Part shown: positions 1-7,774 of the stretch, piece by piece | Layout: every line of letters begins with the position of its first letter | How positions within the stretch are numbered: position 1 is the stretch's first letter | Virus record (IMG/VR): IMGVR_UViG_3300044981_000235 | Location: 1-46,468 of that record | Direction: 5' to 3' (one strand) | DNA from: a virus | Length of the DNA: 46,468 nucleotides | The notes under the pieces: model-generated | The model's database searches: none | Seen by the model: only the letters and a program-made list of their open reading frames with translations | Told to the model about the DNA's origin: nothing | Made by a program: the position numbers and the translations under genes

Positions 1-76
1 CCTTGCGCGGCGGACCGGTGCAGCGAAGTCACGCGAGGCGACGAGGTGCCACGGATCACCGCGCGCCGTTGCGGCC
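1..76 (+). repeat. Dispersed hairpin repeat, copy 1 (forward, cut by window start)
   Basis: Contains the core GCGAGGCGACGAGGTGCCAC (positions 33-52) preceded by the CCTTGCGCGG arm that also occurs in the copy at 34.4 kb. The segment lies directly after the stop of the leftward methyltransferase gene. The left end of the element is missing because the window starts inside it. Confidence 0.8.
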
Positions 77-1792
77 TCATGGCGTACCGACCCGTTCAAC
101 CGTTTGCTTGCTCTTCTGCCATTCGGCCATCCGCACATAGTCCCCATTCGCCTCGATGCCGATAAAGTCTCTGCCATGCCGGTTGGCCGCCAGCCCCGTT
201 CTTCCGCTTCCACTGAACGGGTCTAACACCACACAGGGGACAATCTCAGATTCAAACAGCGGGTGGGAGCAGGTGGGACGCCAGCCGAGAGTGGCGGGGG
301 CCGGTGGATTCTCTTTGGTGTGCGACCCGGTGCCTGCGGACGATTGCAGCTTCATGCCGTTGCGCGCGTCCACCGCCGCGCTTTTAGCCCACTTCGCCGT
401 CCCGTTCACCGCTCCCGCGTCGTGCTTGCGCCCCGGGTCCGGATGCCAGTCTCCCACGTGCGACCGCTCTACCACCCGCTCATACGGGGCCCCGCAGGCT
501 CTGCAGCGCCCGTGCTCCGAGGTTCCCGCCAGGATGCAGGGCGTCACCATTTGCTCGGGGAAGGTGGCGAAGTGGCTGATCCACTCCGCCGCCCCGCAGC
601 AACACCGCCGCGTCTTGCCGTCCAGTTCTAGCTTGCGGTACTCGCGCTGCGCATAACAGGTCTTGCACTGGACGCACATTTCGAGCGAGAAGGGCTGCGG
701 GTTCACCAGCAGGGCCAGCGGATCGGCCGCGCCGTCCACTAGCAGACCTTGGAAGCCCCTGGTATACGATTCTAGCGAAGCGAAGAACCAGTCGGTGTTG
801 CGGCGCGACCTGGTGGGCAGGACCGCGTGAACCGCCGCCGAGAATGAGTGGTTCTGCCGGTGCTTGATCTGCGCGGCGCTCTGGTGACTCGGATCCCGGT
901 CCCGCTTCATGCCGCTGTTCGGCCCCATGGCTTTCGGGTTCACACCCTGCCCGCGATCGTGTCCGTTGCCGGAGGAGTCGATCCGCACCGCCTCCCGGTC
1001 GTAGAAGTACGCCTCGCTCTTGGCCAGCAGGTAGATGTACTCTACCGAGCTGCCCGGGCGGTCTGTGCAGGATTCGGGCATCGGGTTGGACTTCAGCCAC
1101 GGGATCTGGCACCTGAGCCACCAGCCATCCTCCTGGAGGGCCAGGGCGAGACGGGCGGGCATCATGCACAGGTCTTTCGGCTTGAGCGAGCCATCGGACG
1201 CGCAGCCTTGCAGAACGGCATCCTCCGCGGCAGGGCGGCGCTTGGGATCTTGGTCGCCGTTCTTGCGCAGCGCATGCACCCTCCGCGGCTGCGCCCGATT
1301 TGTCCACCCGGCCGGCACGCGCAAACCAGCCAGCGTTGTCGGCATTCGATCCGCGCCGGCGTCCGAGCAATACGAATCCCCGATGTTCAGCCACAGCGTC
1401 CCACTGGGGTGCAACACCCTCCGCACCTCGCGGAAGACGGCCACCATGTTGGCGAGATACTGAGCGGGGGTTGGCTCCAGGCCGAGGCAGCCGCGCCAGG
1501 CGGAACAGTGGAAACAGAATTGGCCCTGATTCGTGGCCCGCTGGCTGAAGTCTTTGGTGCCGCCGGTCTGGTTCGCGGGCATCCGGTGCAGACCCGACGC
1601 GCTTTGTACGGGCACTTCAGCCGTCCACACGTGCGGACATTGCGCACTGCCGCCCCACACCGACGCCGGCACGTTGTAGCTCCGCAGTCCCCAGTACGGG
1701 ACGCTGGTGACGCAGCAGGAAACCGTATCGGAAGGGATCTCGCGGAGCCGCTGGAGCACGTCCCCCTGGCGCAAGTCGAAGAGCGGCGCCAT
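77..1792 (-). CDS. DNA amino-methyltransferase (N4-cytosine/N6-adenine type, beta-like order)
   Basis: Predicted SAM-dependent methylation of an exocyclic amino group in DNA. The catalytic motif IV is near the N-terminus (TSVPYWGLRSY, about residues 29-39) and the SAM-binding motif I near the C-terminus (DPFSGSGRTG, about 524-533), the order of beta-class enzymes. The usual SPPY reads SVPY here, an uncommon substitution. Between them, about residues 370-440, are Cys-rich clusters (CVQCKTC, CRRCCCGA-like, CRACGAPY) typical of zinc-ribbon inserts in phage enzymes of this group. At 571 residues it is long for the family because of these inserts. Its ATG overlaps the TGA of the upstream 89-residue gene (TGATG), implying translational coupling. 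No restriction endonuclease is adjacent, so a role in protecting phage DNA is the likeliest inference. Confidence 0.87.
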   Translation of the reverse strand: MAPLFDLRQGDVLQRLREIPSDTVSCCVTSVPYWGLRSYNVPASVWGGSAQCPHVWTAEVPVQSASGLHRMPANQTGGTKDFSQRATNQGQFCFHCSAWRGCLGLEPTPAQYLANMVAVFREVRRVLHPSGTLWLNIGDSYCSDAGADRMPTTLAGLRVPAGWTNRAQPRRVHALRKNGDQDPKRRPAAEDAVLQGCASDGSLKPKDLCMMPARLALALQEDGWWLRCQIPWLKSNPMPESCTDRPGSSVEYIYLLAKSEAYFYDREAVRIDSSGNGHDRGQGVNPKAMGPNSGMKRDRDPSHQSAAQIKHRQNHSFSAAVHAVLPTRSRRNTDWFFASLESYTRGFQGLLVDGAADPLALLVNPQPFSLEMCVQCKTCYAQREYRKLELDGKTRRCCCGAAEWISHFATFPEQMVTPCILAGTSEHGRCRACGAPYERVVERSHVGDWHPDPGRKHDAGAVNGTAKWAKSAAVDARNGMKLQSSAGTGSHTKENPPAPATLGWRPTCSHPLFESEIVPCVVLDPFSGSGRTGLAANRHGRDFIGIEANGDYVRMAEWQKSKQTVERVGTP

Positions 1793-2061
1793 CAGCCACC
1801 ACCGACAACAAACATACCGGGATTCACGGCGAACTTCAGGTCCGTGCGCGGCGGCTTATGGCGCGCGGCGGCTCTCTGCGCCACCTCAAGCAGATCGTGG
1901 CTCGCAACCAGGATAGTCGCACCTTCGGGCGCCCCGCAGACCCTGGCGATTACTTCGTAGCGCTCGAACTGCTTCAAAAACCACTCCCGGTCGGCCTGGC
2001 TGAAGGCTCCGCCGTATGTGGTTTCCATGGCGGAAAGGAATTGCTTGTCGGAGTCCCGCAT
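1792..2061 (-). CDS. Small protein of 89 residues between replication-like protein and methyltransferase
   Basis: Unrecognised. It starts at the ATG giving MRDSDKQFLSAMETTYGG and ends in FVVGGG; the same frame is open further upstream, but that part overlaps the larger neighbour and looks like a shadow. The product is acidic/helical with no membrane segment and no clear domain. It lies 11 bases after the stop of the 588-residue protein and overlaps the methyltransferase start by one base, so it is the middle gene of a leftward operon. Composition looks protein-like throughout, with normal use of D, E, F, Y and L. Confidence 0.72.
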   Translation of the reverse strand: MRDSDKQFLSAMETTYGGAFSQADREWFLKQFERYEVIARVCGAPEGATILVASHDLLEVAQRAAARHKPPRTDLKFAVNPGMFVVGGG

Positions 2062-2072
2062 CGGAAGCGGCC

Positions 2073-3839
2073 TCACGCACCCGCGGTATCGGAGATACCC
2101 AGCTCGCGCTCGATATCTTCGACGCGCCGGGACGCCAGCAAGCGGCGCTTCTCCGGGTCGGCCAGATCCGGGTGTGCGGCCAGCTCCTCGAACAGGGCGC
2201 GGCCGGCGCATAACTCCAACTCCCGCCGGATCTCGCCTGGCGGCATACCGAGCCGGCGCCGCTGAAACTCCTTGTCGTTCCGCCGAAGATCCCGCTCGAC
2301 GGCCACGCGGGTGTCCCATTCCTGTGGAGTCATTTTCGCGCGGACGTCGATGCAGAGTTGCGACTGGGCGTGTCGGCGTTCCTCGTCGGCGGCGCGCTCG
2401 CGGCCGATTTCGCCGAACCGCGGAGACGCCCGTTCCGCCGCCGCCAATATCTCGCGCACCTGGGCCAGGCCGCCGCCGCCACAGAGCTGCGGCACCCGGT
2501 AGAGCAGAAAGCCCACCGGCGATTTCATGGTCGCCGTCTTCCGCGCCGTCATGGCCAGCATGCCGCAGATTTCGGGTACGGTGACATCGGCGGCGCGCTC
2601 CCGGCAGTCGCCCCACAGTTTGTGTCCGGCGTCGTCGTCGCACACGAACCCGAGGGTGCGGATGTGCGCCGCGATCACCAGGCCCGGCCGGTCCTCCAGC
2701 GCCGGCAGCTTCGCCAGTGCCCCCTTACCGAGACCGAGTGCGTATAGCTCCTCGTCCGAGGTTCCCGCGGGGGCGGCAAGGGACCGCTCTGCCTTCGGGG
2801 GAGGCGTTGAGGCGGGGGAGGGGACCGGCGCCGCCGCCGTCGTTTTGCTCTTACTACTCTGGGGGATAAGGTTAAGGGCCGGTTTCAGTGCATCTTCATA
2901 CCCCCTGCTGCGCTCGGCCTTGAGATCTTGCACTGCCTTGTTATACCGGGCGCTGGTATCTTCCACCCCCTGAAAAGATGTAGATCTGATATCTTCCGGG
3001 ACCTCGGGCGCCTCGTGGATGCGGATCATGTCGGCGCGCACCGGCTGGGGCACCGTCCGCAGGATCTTCGCCAGGGCGCGGCGTTCGGCCTGCTCCTCCT
3101 CGGACTGGCTCGCGTCGAACAACTGCAGGTAGAGTCCGGGATCGTTGCCGAGGTAGAGCATCTGGCGTTCGTCGATCGACATCTCGGCCAGCCTGGCGGC
3201 CGGCGACAGTATGCCGTCGTCGTCGATGCGCAACTGCCTGCGCGCCACAAGGCGGTGCAGGGCCCGGTTCACGTTGGGTTGACGCTCGTTGTAGTACTTG
3301 ACTAAATCGATCTCGCGCAGGGGAATGAACTGTTTGTACCGGTCGACCAGCAGTTCATCGGGGTCGTCATCCTCGCGGCCGGCCAGCGGGCAGATGCCGG
3401 CGAGCTGCACGGCGTAAGTCAGGGAAACCGGGTAGCACCACGAACAATAGAGGATGCCCGCGAGCAGCCGGTCCTCCAGGTGGGGAATGCGCGGCAGCCA
3501 CCCCTTAGCTTTCCAGTCCGCCGGCCGCGGCTCCATGCCCTGCTTGAGCAGATCGCGGGGGAAGCGCACGAAGAGCCAGTCCGGAGAGCAGTCCTGGCTC
3601 AACTCCTTGGCGAGCGTCTTGGCAAGTTGGCGTGCCCGGCAGGCGCGCTTGTCCTGGCAGGTAAACGTCCCGTCCTCGTGCGCCGAGTACTTGGGAGAGG
3701 CCGCGTGGTCGATGGTGGCGTCGGCTTTGTAGACCGGGAGGAAAGCACTGCCGCACGCAGAGCATAGCTTGATTGGATCGGCGCCGTTGCCGGCGGACGG
3801 CTTGTACTTGCTCTCCTTCGGCCGGCCGTCCCGTGCCAT
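2073..3839 (-). CDS. DNA-binding protein with N-terminal zinc site and winged-helix-like segment; possible replication protein
   Basis: Product of 588 residues. The N-terminus has a CxxC (C26, C29) and later C61 and C67, consistent with a zinc finger. Around residues 160-215 a segment (FIPLREIDLVKYYNERQPNV, then RALHRLVARRQL) has the look of a winged helix, as in phage O-type replication initiators. A Pro/Ala/Lys-rich linker near 330-355 separates a C-terminal half with charged helices. I chose the ATG at 3839 because GGAGG lies eight bases upstream; a GTG at 3854 would add five residues but overlaps the palindromic operator. First gene of the leftward operon with the 89-residue protein and the methyltransferase. 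The replication role is inference from the domain layout. Confidence 0.7.
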   Translation of the reverse strand: MARDGRPKESKYKPSAGNGADPIKLCSACGSAFLPVYKADATIDHAASPKYSAHEDGTFTCQDKRACRARQLAKTLAKELSQDCSPDWLFVRFPRDLLKQGMEPRPADWKAKGWLPRIPHLEDRLLAGILYCSWCYPVSLTYAVQLAGICPLAGREDDDPDELLVDRYKQFIPLREIDLVKYYNERQPNVNRALHRLVARRQLRIDDDGILSPAARLAEMSIDERQMLYLGNDPGLYLQLFDASQSEEEQAERRALAKILRTVPQPVRADMIRIHEAPEVPEDIRSTSFQGVEDTSARYNKAVQDLKAERSRGYEDALKPALNLIPQSSKSKTTAAAPVPSPASTPPPKAERSLAAPAGTSDEELYALGLGKGALAKLPALEDRPGLVIAAHIRTLGFVCDDDAGHKLWGDCRERAADVTVPEICGMLAMTARKTATMKSPVGFLLYRVPQLCGGGGLAQVREILAAAERASPRFGEIGRERAADEERRHAQSQLCIDVRAKMTPQEWDTRVAVERDLRRNDKEFQRRRLGMPPGEIRRELELCAGRALFEELAAHPDLADPEKRRLLASRRVEDIERELGISDTAGA

Positions 3840-3853
3840 CTCAGCGGCCTCCA

Positions 3854-3871
3854 CATATCAGGTCCGATATG
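3854..3871. promoter_or_regulatory. Operator-like dyad A1 (CATATC-N6-GATATG)
   Basis: CATATCAGGTCCGATATG is an 18-base dyad with perfect six-base arms, ending 14 bases before the likely ATG of the leftward 588-residue gene and overlapping its leader. A second copy of the same dyad lies about 100 bases upstream, suggesting cooperative binding by a dimeric repressor or activator encoded by the phage. Confidence 0.6.
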
Positions 3872-3931
3872 AGCGGGACGGGCCGGCAATTCACGACTTC
3901 TTTGTCTTTTTTGGGGTGTTTTTCGGCGAAA

Positions 3932-3997
3932 TAAGTCCTTTGTTTCGGGGGGGTACATATCAGATCTGATATGTACCCCCCTCTTCTAAAGGACTTA
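3932..3997. promoter_or_regulatory. Long palindrome with operator-like dyad A2 at its centre
   Basis: The centre, 3956-3973, is CATATCAGATCTGATATG, a perfect 18-base palindrome matching dyad A1. It is extended by TA/TA and six G against six C to a perfect 34-base palindrome (3948-3981). A further outer pair TAAGTCCTTT (3932-3941) and AAAGGACTTA (3988-3997) brackets it. As DNA it is a strong protein-binding site; as RNA it would fold into a long hairpin. It sits upstream of the leftward operon, so autoregulation of that operon is the simplest reading. Confidence 0.65.
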
Positions 3998-4632
3998 CAC
4001 GAGCAATTTTCGGCAATGATGCGGGACCGCGAGATGGCACGGGCGGGTAGGTCTGTAAACCGCGGGCCGCGAGAGTGTGTCTTGGATTTCAGATGCCGCC
4101 CCTGCAAGAGAGCGTAAGGAGACCGGACGCGCTTGCAGTGGCCACCTGGGAAGATGGCCCGCGCCCGGGTCCCCGAACTACCGCCGGGAGCTACCCGGCA
4201 GGTTCTACTGTACCCCGGATGCGGAGCTTGTGCGCGTCCCCGGGTAAAAAACTTTGTACGCCAGCGTTCCGATGGCGCCAAACCGCTTGAGAAACTCCCC
4301 CGCGGCTTGCTACGATGTTTTCCGATCGTTAGCCTGACGGTCAAACTAACACGGCTCTTCTTTCTGGAGCCGACGCCGCGCCCGGTCTCTCAACTAGCCC
4401 CGGGCGCGGCTCAACCCCTTCAAATTTCAACGAAATCGATGTAAGATGGATGACGTAAGCAACGCTCGGATCCTTTAGAGGCCCGCCCTCGACATCAGCA
4501 ACCCGGGGCGGGCCTTACGTTTTCTCTCGCCTCAGTTCATGGCTGGAAGCTATAGTAAGCCCATTTTGACCCGTTTGTAACCCCCCCCCCGCAAGATGGA
4601 GTAGAAGGTGAGGCGAAGGGGTACCGCGTCTC
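3998..4632. other. Non-coding stretch with hairpins between two leftward genes
   Basis: No reading frame here looks protein-like on either strand. It contains an 11-base-pair perfect hairpin (arms 4375-4385 and 4400-4410, GCCGCGCCCGG type, loop 14), the terminator-like hairpin listed separately, and a run of ten C at 4581-4590. A small RNA or an origin-like regulatory region is possible, but nothing more specific can be shown. Confidence 0.5.
4479..4523 (+). terminator. Hairpin terminator, best read rightward
   Basis: Arms AGGCCCGCCC (4479-4488) and GGGCGGGCCT (4506-4515) form a 10-base-pair stem followed on the + strand by TTACGTTTT. On the minus strand the flank is A-rich rather than T-rich, so the + direction is favoured, although no + strand gene precedes it. 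It may end a short rightward transcript or act in both directions after the excisionase-like gene. Confidence 0.55.
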
Positions 4633-5250
4633 TCACTCCGGCAACTTGGTCTTGGCCCGCCCGTGGCGCTCGCCGCGCAGGGACCGCAGGTCTTCCCGAT
4701 GCACCAGCCAGTACTTCCCCCTGGGCGGCCCGAGCCTCTTGGCCGGCAGACGGCCGCAGCGGATTTCATGCGCGAGACCCGCGGCGGGGTAGCCGCTGAG
4801 TTCCGCGGCCTGCGGCAGGGTGAGCCAGTCCGGCTGGTGCGGCGGGGCTGCGGCGGATGACGGCGGGAGTCCGGCGGCGATGCGCGCGAACAGGCTTGCC
4901 ACCTGGTCCACGTTGGACGCGGTAGACGCATGGGCAACCTCTGTCCCGTTGGACATGGTGTTGGACATGGTGGACGCCTGGGCAACCTCTGTCCCCGGCA
5001 TCGTCCCCGGCATCGCGAACGGCCCCGGCCGGCGTTGCTCATCCCGCGCGGCATCTCTCGCCAGCTTCTCCCGCTGCACGTCGTCGGGGTTCAGGATCAC
5101 GACCGGCGGCAGTCCCGCGCGATCGCGCACGGCCTTCTGGAGCGAGCCGTCTTTGACCAGGCGGTTGACGGTTTTCTCGGAACAGCGCAGCACCTGCGCG
5201 GTCTCCTGCTTGGTCGGCCAGCGATCGAGGTTCGGGAGCTTGTGGGACAT
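4633..5250 (-). CDS. Protein with two excisionase/MerR-type helix-turn-helix domains
   Basis: Product of 205 residues from the ATG giving MSHKLPNLDRWPTKQE. The N-terminal domain (about 8-60; WPTKQETAQVLRCSEKTVNR) and the C-terminal domain (about 150-200; DWLTLPQAAELSGYPAAGLA) both resemble the HTH_17/excisionase fold. They are joined by a linker with imprecise tandem repeats (MPGTMPGTEVAQAS, TMSNTMSNGTEVAHAS), visible in DNA as repeated GTTGGACATGGT and GGGCAACCTCTGTCCC blocks. Upstream in-frame sequence belongs to another gene in a different frame and was excluded. Likely a transcription or recombination-directionality factor binding DNA bivalently. No integrase is visible, so regulation is the safer guess. 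Confidence 0.75.
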   Translation of the reverse strand: MSHKLPNLDRWPTKQETAQVLRCSEKTVNRLVKDGSLQKAVRDRAGLPPVVILNPDDVQREKLARDAARDEQRRPGPFAMPGTMPGTEVAQASTMSNTMSNGTEVAHASTASNVDQVASLFARIAAGLPPSSAAAPPHQPDWLTLPQAAELSGYPAAGLAHEIRCGRLPAKRLGPPRGKYWLVHREDLRSLRGERHGRAKTKLPE

Positions 5251-5402
5251 GGTGGACACAAGTCTACCTTCCGTCCCAGGAGAACGCGATTTAAAACGTA
5301 AGGAAAGAAAAGAAACTGCAACTGTACTTATGCAGGCCGCCATCTCTGCGCCGCATCTTTGCACGCGCGTCTTGCGCACCCGCGCACAACCGCCGCCGCG
5401 CA

Positions 5403-5630
5403 CTACCGCCCGCGGCTCTCGGATTGGTCGGCCCGCACGCTCCGGCAGGCCGGGCACAGGCAGCGCTCGGGGTGCATGCCCACGGCGGAGAAGACGCCCT
5501 TGCCCACGGCGTGGGGATGCTGCCAGCCCCAGGCCACCAGTTCGCGCGGGCTCCCGACGCCCGCCTTGCGGCACATATCCGCGAGGCGCTGGTTGGCGCT
5601 GGAGACGGAAATTTCCAGAATCTCGGCCAT
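5403..5630 (-). CDS. LuxR-type HTH protein, apparently frameshifted near its start
   Basis: The intact part (75 residues) carries the second half of a LuxR/GerE helix-turn-helix (MAEILEISVSSANQRLADMC) and a Cys-containing tail (CLCPACRS). The first helix of the domain (FDRDERELFTLVLQGTSSKR) lies directly upstream in the same frame, but that stretch has no ATG, GTG or TTG start before a TAA. A plausible N-terminus (FAAICGIWDELVKYLPEWQW, from a TTG at 5778) is in the adjacent frame. The two frames meet at a run of five G (5700-5704, C5 on the coding strand); removing one base would give a continuous protein of about 124 residues running from TTG 5778. So either a sequencing or natural indel or a frameshift. 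The domain assignment is firm, the start is not. Confidence 0.6.
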   Translation of the reverse strand: MAEILEISVSSANQRLADMCRKAGVGSPRELVAWGWQHPHAVGKGVFSAVGMHPERCLCPACRSVRADQSESRGR

Positions 5631-5887
5631 GCGCTTCGAGCTCGTTCCCTGGAGGACTAAGGTGAAAAGCTCCCGCTCGTCGCGGTCGAACGTGATGTCG
5701 GGGGTCGGCGTACACCCACTGCCATTCTGGCAAGTATTTTACCAATTCGTCCCAAATCCCACAAATCGCTGCAAACAACTGAAGTTAGGCCCATCACCAA
5801 CGCCCCCCGGCGTACCATGTTTGCATAGCATCCGCCGACCAACTCAGCCAGGCCGACGCCGCCTGGATCGAGCTTCACCTGACGCTG

Positions 5888-6412
5888 GTGGAGAAGATCG
5901 CCCGCCAGCACCACCGCATGGTCCCGCGGTCGATCGACATCCAGGATCTCAGGCAGGCCGGGAGGCTGGGCCTAGTCATGGCCGCGGTGGATCCGCTCAA
6001 GCCGGACGGCGCGGGAGAGGAGTTCGCGTCGGCCGCCATCCGCGGGCAGATCCGCAATTTCCTGGTAGGCGCCGGGCACCGCCGGCAGGGCGAAATGGCC
6101 TACGCCATGGCTGCCGTCCCCCTCGACACCGCCGGCGGCCACCAGCAGGCCCTGGATTACTGGCGCGAAGCCTCCGCCGCCGCGGAGCGCGACCGGGCCA
6201 CCGAAGCCGCCCTGGTCAAAGCCAAGGAAGGGCTGAGTGAGCGGCAGCGGGCTTTGATCGACCTGGTATACGGCCAGGGCCACAGCTTGACTCAGGTGGG
6301 CAAGGCCCGAAGCGTCGGTATCGGGGTGCGCCGGGTGATCGATGAGCACCGCGCGGCACTGACGCGGCTCCGCAAGTTACTTGAGGAAGCCGGCGAGGAC
6401 AAGGCGGCGTAG
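5888..6412 (+). CDS. Phage sigma-70-family RNA polymerase sigma factor
   Basis: At least 174 residues. A region-2-like segment (DIQDLRQAGRLGLVMAAVDP, then FASAAIRGQIRNFL) recognises the -10 element and core polymerase in this family. A C-terminal region-4-like helix-turn-helix follows (LSERQRALIDLVYGQGHSLT and GVRRVIDEHRAAL). The GTG at 5888 is the first standard start, but homologous-looking sequence (WIELHLTLVEKIARQ) continues in frame upstream to about 5822 without ATG/GTG/TTG, so the true start may be non-standard or the 5' end altered. It stands opposite the LuxR-like gene and heads the rightward regulatory block. It probably redirects host polymerase to phage promoters; see the paired 30-base motifs at 6689 and 12046. 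Confidence 0.8.
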   Translation: MEKIARQHHRMVPRSIDIQDLRQAGRLGLVMAAVDPLKPDGAGEEFASAAIRGQIRNFLVGAGHRRQGEMAYAMAAVPLDTAGGHQQALDYWREASAAAERDRATEAALVKAKEGLSERQRALIDLVYGQGHSLTQVGKARSVGIGVRRVIDEHRAALTRLRKLLEEAGEDKAA

Positions 6413-6451
6413 AACACCGGCGTCGCTCTTCCCCCGCTCCAGCCCGTGCTC

Positions 6452-6640
6452 CCGTGGCACCTCGCAGCCGGCCGGAAGCCCTACGCGGCAAAAGCGCCGG
6501 GCGGCTGGTGTGGACCGCGCGGCGCTTTCTCTGCACCTGGGGAGCTGGTTACGGTTCGATGGAGGTAGGCTTCAGTGTACCGTGCCCGTCCCGCGCAACG
6601 AAATCGCGCGAGGCGGCGAGGTGCCACCGCAACCCGCGCC
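6452..6640 (+). repeat. Dispersed hairpin repeat, copy 2 (B part plus A part)
   Basis: The left half has GTGGCACCTCGCAGCCGGCC (6453-6472), shared with the copies at 30.1 and 44.6 kb. The right half has GCGAGGCGGCGAGGTGCCAC (about 6611-6630), the forward core. The whole gap from 6413 to 6688 (about 280 bases) holds no gene; it is this repeat plus unassigned sequence. Confidence 0.75.
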
Positions 6641-6688
6641 CCCCGCCGCGCACCGCTGCCCGGAGTTTGAACACCTTTGCTTTCATGG

Positions 6689-6718
6689 GGGTTGCATGGC
6701 CCTGCGCCTCTATACCAG
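6689..6718 (+). promoter_or_regulatory. Conserved 30-base motif, copy 1 (candidate phage promoter)
   Basis: Begins GGGTTGCAT and ends CCCTGCGCCTCTATACCAG, and matches the segment at 12046-12075 at 28 of 30 positions. TATACC sits 7-12 bases before the ATG at 6722, so if it is a -10 element the transcript would be nearly leaderless. It follows the phage sigma factor gene by about 280 bases. Confidence 0.45.
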
Positions 6719-6721
6719 CAG

Positions 6722-7135
6722 ATGGCCAAACTCACGAAGGCGCAACTCACCCTTCTCATCGACGAATACGGCGACCTGAAGCAGCAGGCCGACCTCTGGC
6801 AGCCCAGCGTAAACCCCCATCTCCAGCGCCTCGCGGAAGTCGAAGCGCAGCTCCTGGCCCTCCAGGCCGAAGCCGACCCCGAACAGCCCATCGTGCTCGA
6901 CGGCGCCCGCTGGAAGGTTCCCATCTCGACGTGCCGCAAACAGGCCAAGCTGATCGCCTCGCGGCTCCCCGTCCTGTTCAAGCGCCTGGGGCAAGCCTGG
7001 GTACTTGAGAACTGCGCGCCGACTCTCGCCGCCGTCAAAGCCGCCCTCCCCAAGGACCAGCACAAGTCGTTCATCGCGGAATCGCGCGGCACCGTGCGCA
7101 CCGTGGGCAACCCGGTACTCAAGGAAGTAAGCTAA
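6722..7135 (+). CDS. Conserved-looking helical protein of 137 residues, function unknown
   Basis: Not recognised. The N-terminal third (KLTKAQLTLLIDEYGDLKQQ through LAEVEAQLLALQAEAD) is predicted coiled-coil/helical. The middle has VLDGARWKVPISTCRKQA, and the C-terminal part is basic. I chose ATG 6722 over an earlier in-frame start because the upstream residues come from the repeat and the 30-base motif. No Shine-Dalgarno is visible, consistent with a leaderless start from that motif. It is followed after one base by the 46-residue gene. Confidence 0.72.
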   Translation: MAKLTKAQLTLLIDEYGDLKQQADLWQPSVNPHLQRLAEVEAQLLALQAEADPEQPIVLDGARWKVPISTCRKQAKLIASRLPVLFKRLGQAWVLENCAPTLAAVKAALPKDQHKSFIAESRGTVRTVGNPVLKEVS

Positions 7136-7136
7136 T

Positions 7137-7277
7137 ATGGCAGACACCCGCGAGACCGGCCAACCTTCCCCCGAGCGGCAGCGCGCCAGACTCCTCGAAG
7201 CCGCCTACCAGACTCTCCGTAGAAAGCTCCTGCTGAATACCCTCCAACAAAGCCTGCCGCTCGGGAGCAAGCCATGA
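7137..7277 (+). CDS. Small basic protein, 46 residues
   Basis: MADTRETGQPSPERQRARLL to GSKP. It begins one base after the preceding stop (TAA-T-ATG) and its TGA overlaps the ATG of the KTSC gene (ATGA). The central helix is Arg/Leu-rich. Unrecognised, but its position in a run of coupled genes and its composition support it as real. Confidence 0.6.
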   Translation: MADTRETGQPSPERQRARLLEAAYQTLRRKLLLNTLQQSLPLGSKP

Positions 7278-7486
7278 CTATGACCCCGGTCGATTCCGAC
7301 TGGATCGCGGCCATCGGCTACGACCCCGCCACCCTCACCATCCATGTGGAACTGAAGAAAGGCGGACGGTACCACGTGGGCGGCGCCTCGCAAGCCGACT
7401 TCGATAACTTCGCCGCCTCCGATTCGAAAGGCCGCCACTTCAACAATCACATCAAGCCCGCATTCCAGGTACGCAAGGCGCGATGA
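7274..7486 (+). CDS. KTSC-domain protein
   Basis: 70 residues matching the KTSC pattern: PVDSDWIAAIGYDPATLTIH (S-x-x-I-x-x-x-G-Y-D), then a Y-x-V-x-G segment, and S-KGRHFNNHIKP at the end. KTSC domains are common small phage and bacterial modules, named for similarity to the lysyl-tRNA synthetase C-terminus, with unclear biochemical role. Translationally coupled to the 46-residue gene upstream through ATGA. Confidence 0.82.
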   Translation: MTMTPVDSDWIAAIGYDPATLTIHVELKKGGRYHVGGASQADFDNFAASDSKGRHFNNHIKPAFQVRKAR

Positions 7487-7489
7487 TCC

Positions 7490-7774
7490 TTGGAACGCCT
7501 ACCCAAAGCCGACAGGCTGAGTACAGCCGCGGCGGCATCGGCCCACGATTTGAACGACGAGCTGACCATCGTCCTCATCGGCATCGGCGAAGCCTTGCTG
7601 CGCATGGATGCCAACGCCCCCGCCAGAGTGTGGCTGCTCGCGGCGCAGAACGCGGCCTACCGGTGCGGCTGGAAAGTGGAAGGCTTGCTGCGGTACTCGC
7701 TCGCGCAGGGAGGCAAGTCGGGCGCGGCCACCTTCGAACAGTTGGTAGCGCTCGGAGAGGGTGCCATTGAGTAG
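7490..7774 (+). CDS. Stand-alone histidine-kinase-dimerisation-like mini-protein
   Basis: 94 residues from a TTG start. The stretch ASAHDLNDELTIVLIGIGEA (H19) resembles the phosphoacceptor H-box of sensor kinases (AHDxNNxLTxIxG). It is followed by a second helix (WLLAAQNAAYRCGWKVEGLL) that matches the usual hairpin partner. No ATPase domain (N, G1, G2 boxes) is present, so it cannot autophosphorylate alone. It may accept phosphate from a host kinase, dimerise with one, or be a decoy. The stop overlaps the start region of the next methyltransferase. The TTG start lies three bases after the KTSC stop. Confidence 0.62.
   Translation: MERLPKADRLSTAAAASAHDLNDELTIVLIGIGEALLRMDANAPARVWLLAAQNAAYRCGWKVEGLLRYSLAQGGKSGAATFEQLVALGEGAIE

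Noticed and set aside
848-1960. Long + strand open frame opposite the first methyltransferase
   Set aside because: Composition is Arg/Pro/His/Gly-rich shadow; the opposite strand carries catalytic motifs and coupled neighbours.
3841-4344. 167-residue minus-strand frame across the operator region
   Set aside because: Would place code across palindromes and has unordered basic composition; regulatory non-coding sequence is the better reading.
4633-5250. Excisionase (Xis) call
   Set aside because: The folds are excisionase-like, but no integrase or att sites are visible, and two domains in one chain argue for a regulator.
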